DNA of 64,000 nucleotides, from assembly GCA_963575745.1 (NCBI GenBank), contig CAUYUJ010012113.1, forward strand, positions 134,066 to 198,065, given 5' to 3'. Under the pieces are notes generated by a model. That model made no database searches, was not told the origin of the DNA, and was given only the letters and a program-made list of their open reading frames with translations. Made by a program: the position numbers and the translations under genes. Below, piece after piece: positions 61,396 to 64,000 of the stretch. This DNA is from Prorocentrum cordatum (lineage: Eukaryota; Sar; Dinophyceae; Prorocentrales; Prorocentraceae). Position 1 is the first letter of the stretch; each line of letters begins with the position of its first letter.

Positions 61396-62232
61396 CGACG
61401 GCCCAACGGGCCAGAGGCGTGCTAAGATCTCCGGCAACTGGTTAACAATTCTCTAGTTCGCGCGCGCGGGGCGGCCCCTGGGGGTCCCCGGACGAAAAGT
61501 ACCCCGGGCGACTCCCGGCTGATCCCCGGGCGAAGCCACCAGAGCGCTCCATGAGCGCAGCAATAGGGCTCCGAGACGTCCCCGAGAGCCCCAAGAAAGG
61601 CCAAGAGGCCCCCAAGAGGCCCCCAAGATGGTACACGAGGGGTCCGACATGCCACAAGATCGCTCCAAGACGCCCAAGATAGCCCCCAGACGCCCCAAGA
61701 GGCCTCCAAGAGCACTCCCAAGAGGGCCCCTGGAGGCAAAATTCATAGTTTTTCCTTAGGTTTTTGAAAGATGTTGGAGCTTCCACCTTTTCGGCTTCCC
61801 GACGCCCCAAGACGGCCCAAGAGGCCCCCAAGATCGCCCCAAGAGGGCCCAAGAGGCCCCCAAGAGGGCCCAAAGATGGCCCAAGAGGGCTCGAAGACGG
61901 CCCAAGAAGCCTCCAAGACGGTCCAAGAGGGCCCCAAGAACGCCCCCAAAGGGGCCCCAGAGAGGGAACACGAAACAAGATTTCGAGCCCTCGGCCCTTA
62001 GGAGCCCCTACGAGGCCTCTAAGAGGCCCCAAGAGGCCCCCACGAGGCCCTCAGGAGGCCCCCAAGAGTCCCCCAAGCGGCCCCAGGAGGCCCCCCAAAT
62101 GCCCCCCCGAGCGCCCCAGGAGTCCCCCAAGCGGCCCCAGGAACCCCCAAAGCGCCGCATTGACACCAGGCCCTTGGGCAAACGGCAGACATGAGACTGT
62201 ATGGGCCGGCGGAATGAGCGAAGCGATTAAAT
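61396..62232. repeat. ~850-bp interspersed repeat, copy 2
   Basis: Starts GGCCCAACGGGCCAGAGGCG, ends GAGCGAAGCGATT, in the same orientation as 19864-20712. Differences are point changes, small indels, and a replaced segment at about 61505-61545. Confidence 0.9.
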
Positions 62233-62480
62233 AAGAAACCGAGAAGCCGAACCGTCCGAAGGAGATCCGTAGATAGAGGAAGGGAAATAACGATGAAGGG
62301 TTGTATCCCTCGATGCTGCTCGGTCCTAAATCTCAAGAAATCCAGCACCTGAGCCAATAGGGGCAGCAGTATCAGAGATATAACAATGATAAAGAAACGT
62401 GATGCACACAAGAGGGCATCCAGGAAGGCCCGAAGAGGCCCAAATCATTGATGATCCATTGGTTGTTGAAGGATGTGGGC
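62233..62480. other. Spacer, nothing supported
   Basis: Unique sequence between two CCAAGA-type regions. Short frames only. Confidence 0.4.
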
Positions 62481-62489
62481 ATGTTATTC

Positions 62490-62935
62490 TGCTCGGCCTT
62501 CCGATGGCCCGAGGCGGCCTCAAGAGCTCCCAAACATCGCCAACAAATCGCCCAAAAAGACACCAGGACAACTAAAAAGGCCTTTGAGACGGCCCAAGGA
62601 ACCCCAAGACAGCCCAAAAGGCATCCAAGACAACCGGGATGGCCTCCAAGACGGCAGTGGAGCACCACAAGGGGGCCCCAATTCAACCCAGAGAGGCCCC
62701 AAAGACGGTTTCCGACGGCGTCAGACGGTCCAGGCAAGCCCTAAGACTGCCAAAGAGGCGCCGAGAAGGCTCCCAAGAGGCCCAAGGAGGCCAACAGATG
62801 CCTCCAAGAGGCTCCCAGGAAGTTCCCAGGAGGCCCCAAGAGTGCCCCCAGAAGCTCCCAAGAGGCCCCCTCCTTTGTCCTCCTCCTCCTCCTCTTCCTA
62901 CTCCTCCTCCTGATCTTCCCGCCATCCTACCCCAA
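62490..62935. repeat. CCAAGA-word minisatellite with CT tail
   Basis: GGCCCAAGG/CTCCCAAGAGG words to 62870, then TCC triplets to 62910. The same order (words, CT-rich tail, tail module) occurs at 41.3-41.7 kb. Confidence 0.75.
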
Positions 62936-63080
62936 ATGTTAACCGGAAGGTTTCCATCACGGCTGTGGGAACACATGGTCCGATAGCTTAGAAGAGCTCT
63001 TGCCACAATTCTCGACCACATGAGCGATTCCAACAAGCAGAGAGCGGCGGTGGTTCGCCGTAGGCGTCTTCGATACTCGA
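62935..63080. repeat. Tail module shared with 41.58-41.70 kb
   Basis: GGTTTCCATCACGGCTGTGGGAACACATGGTCCGATAGCTT against GGTTCCACAACGG..GGGAACGTGTAGTCCAATAGCTT, and CGGTGGTTCGCCGTAGGCGTCTTCGAT against CGGTGGTGATTCGCCGTAGGCGCCTTCGAT. It probably marks the end of one repeat family. Confidence 0.65.
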
Positions 63081-63655
63081 TGAAATTCAGGCAGCGGGGC
63101 GGCAAGACGGCCAGCGGTGGCTCGCGGCCGTGAGGCGACGAACGTAGTACAGTCGGGTTCGAGAACTGGCGAGTAGCAAGGTGTCGAGGCACTGCAGGGC
63201 GGAGACCCCTCAGGGCATAAGCGGGAGAGGGCTTGAGCGTCGAACGAAAGGCAACGTTGTCGAATCAAACCCAGCCGTCCTTACGCCTTGCGACTGGCTT
63301 CGATTGAACTGCATCGAAGACGAGGTGCATGAGCGAAAGACTGGGGATGCAGCAACATAAGCAGGCGAAGCGAGCAACTAACCATAACAATGCTTGACGT
63401 AGATGGCACATGACGCACATCAGCGGGGACTGAGAAACCAATCGCACCAGCAGCACGCTCATTCACGATCAGTCCCTAATCGCAGAAGACGCATAGGGCA
63501 AGCATCGGGAGCAGAGAAGTAAACAGAGCAGCCCTGACAAGAGGAACCTGGGGGGCAGGCGTCAAGTCTCTGATGGAGGGGAATCGAGAGGAGGGGACTG
63601 GCTCCGGGAGGGAGACATCGGCTTTGCAATCGAGGATGCATTGCCGATGGATCGA
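63080..63655. other. Unassigned stretch
   Basis: Mixed-composition sequence without long convincing frames or repeats. Confidence 0.4.
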
Positions 63656-63979
63656 CTACACGTAGGGTCTGAGTGCAGAACAGGACGTTCTTGGGCACGG
63701 TGGGGCATGCAAGTAAAAAATTGTGATCAAAGAGCGCCTGGGGGTAAAGCCCCGAGCTCCGAACCCGAGGTCAGCCTCCTGCTTGTCCCGCTCCAACCCC
63801 TCATCGCCCTCCGTCGACGACAACGGAGGCGGTGGCGGCAGCAGACAATGACGACCCTGACTGGCTGGGCTGGCTGGAACACATGGAAGGTACTTGCCAG
63901 CACGCCTCCTCTGGAGCGCCCGAGGATACTTAGCAGTACGCTTCCTCAGTCTTTGGAGGCGACTGAAGACGACCTGCAA
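63656..63979 (-). CDS. Possible partial ORF at window edge
   Basis: A frame open close to the window end, with a basic helical start (VFSRLQRLRKRTAKYPRAL), a Pro run, and LERDKQEADLGFGARGFTP. No domain recognised. It may extend beyond the window. Confidence 0.2.
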   Translation of the reverse strand: MQVVFSRLQRLRKRTAKYPRALQRRRAGKYLPCVPASPASQGRHCLLPPPPPLSSTEGDEGLERDKQEADLGFGARGFTPRRSLITIFYLHAPPCPRTSCSALRPYV

Positions 63980-64000
63980 GGACGTTACCAGGGCTGGCGG

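Overview
The window reads as nuclear DNA of a dinoflagellate. Three things point there: a high-GC background broken by triplet and short-unit repeats; coding sequence visible only as short exons whose introns carry GGA-rich tracts and begin with GC or GT; and retroelement families of the kind that fill dinoflagellate genomes (a Ty1/copia lineage and a DIRS-like tyrosine-recombinase lineage with a cytosine-methyltransferase-like domain). A Prorocentrum-like genome is a reasonable guess but is inference. I see no rRNA, tRNA, CRISPR array, bacterial-type operon or intact spliced-leader sequence.

Layout. 0-5 kb: an octanucleotide satellite, then GC-rich DNA without a convincing gene, holding a perfect 46-bp inverted repeat. 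5-18 kb: the only gene-like zone, bracketed by two AT-rich islands. Gene A (minus strand, about 14.3 to 6.26 kb) is a chain of at least twelve exons coding for an unrecognised large protein. Several of its introns carry copies of one ~40-bp hairpin. Gene B (minus, 17.7 to 14.9 kb) is a three-exon, probably transposon-derived gene with a homopolymer frameshift. 18-25 kb: C-rich modules, one copy of an ~850-bp interspersed repeat, AAACC-type minisatellites, and one weak ORF. 25.0-25.3 kb: a MITE-like element with 22-bp terminal inverted repeats, whose second copy sits at 36.3 kb. 25.7-29.85 kb: a gag-only LTR element. 30-35.5 kb: LINE-like fragments and low-confidence ORFs. 35.5-40.4 kb: two blocks of a 90-bp tandem repeat in opposite orientation around an AGCTAA satellite. 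A third block with the same end modules lies at 53.1-54.0 kb.

42.7-49.7 kb: two DIRS-like elements abut. A plus-strand gag-RT fragment (to 45.94 kb) is cut in its RT thumb by the terminal repeat of a minus-strand element. That second element encodes RT palm, RNase H, a methyltransferase-like domain and a tyrosine recombinase. Its recombinase end shows the split direct repeat order B1-A2-B2 of Ngaro/PAT elements. Its other end is lost in a GTA microsatellite at 49.72-50.29 kb. 54.3-61.2 kb: a decayed but nearly full-length copia element on the minus strand (Gag, zinc-binding, protease, integrase, RT, RNase H). 61.4-62.2 kb: the second copy of the ~850-bp repeat. 62.2-64 kb: further repeats.

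Genes A and B may be expressed in one direction on the same strand. Almost everything else is mobile-element debris and satellites. The frameshifts and in-frame TGA codons in the elements may be decay or read errors; sequence alone cannot tell these apart.
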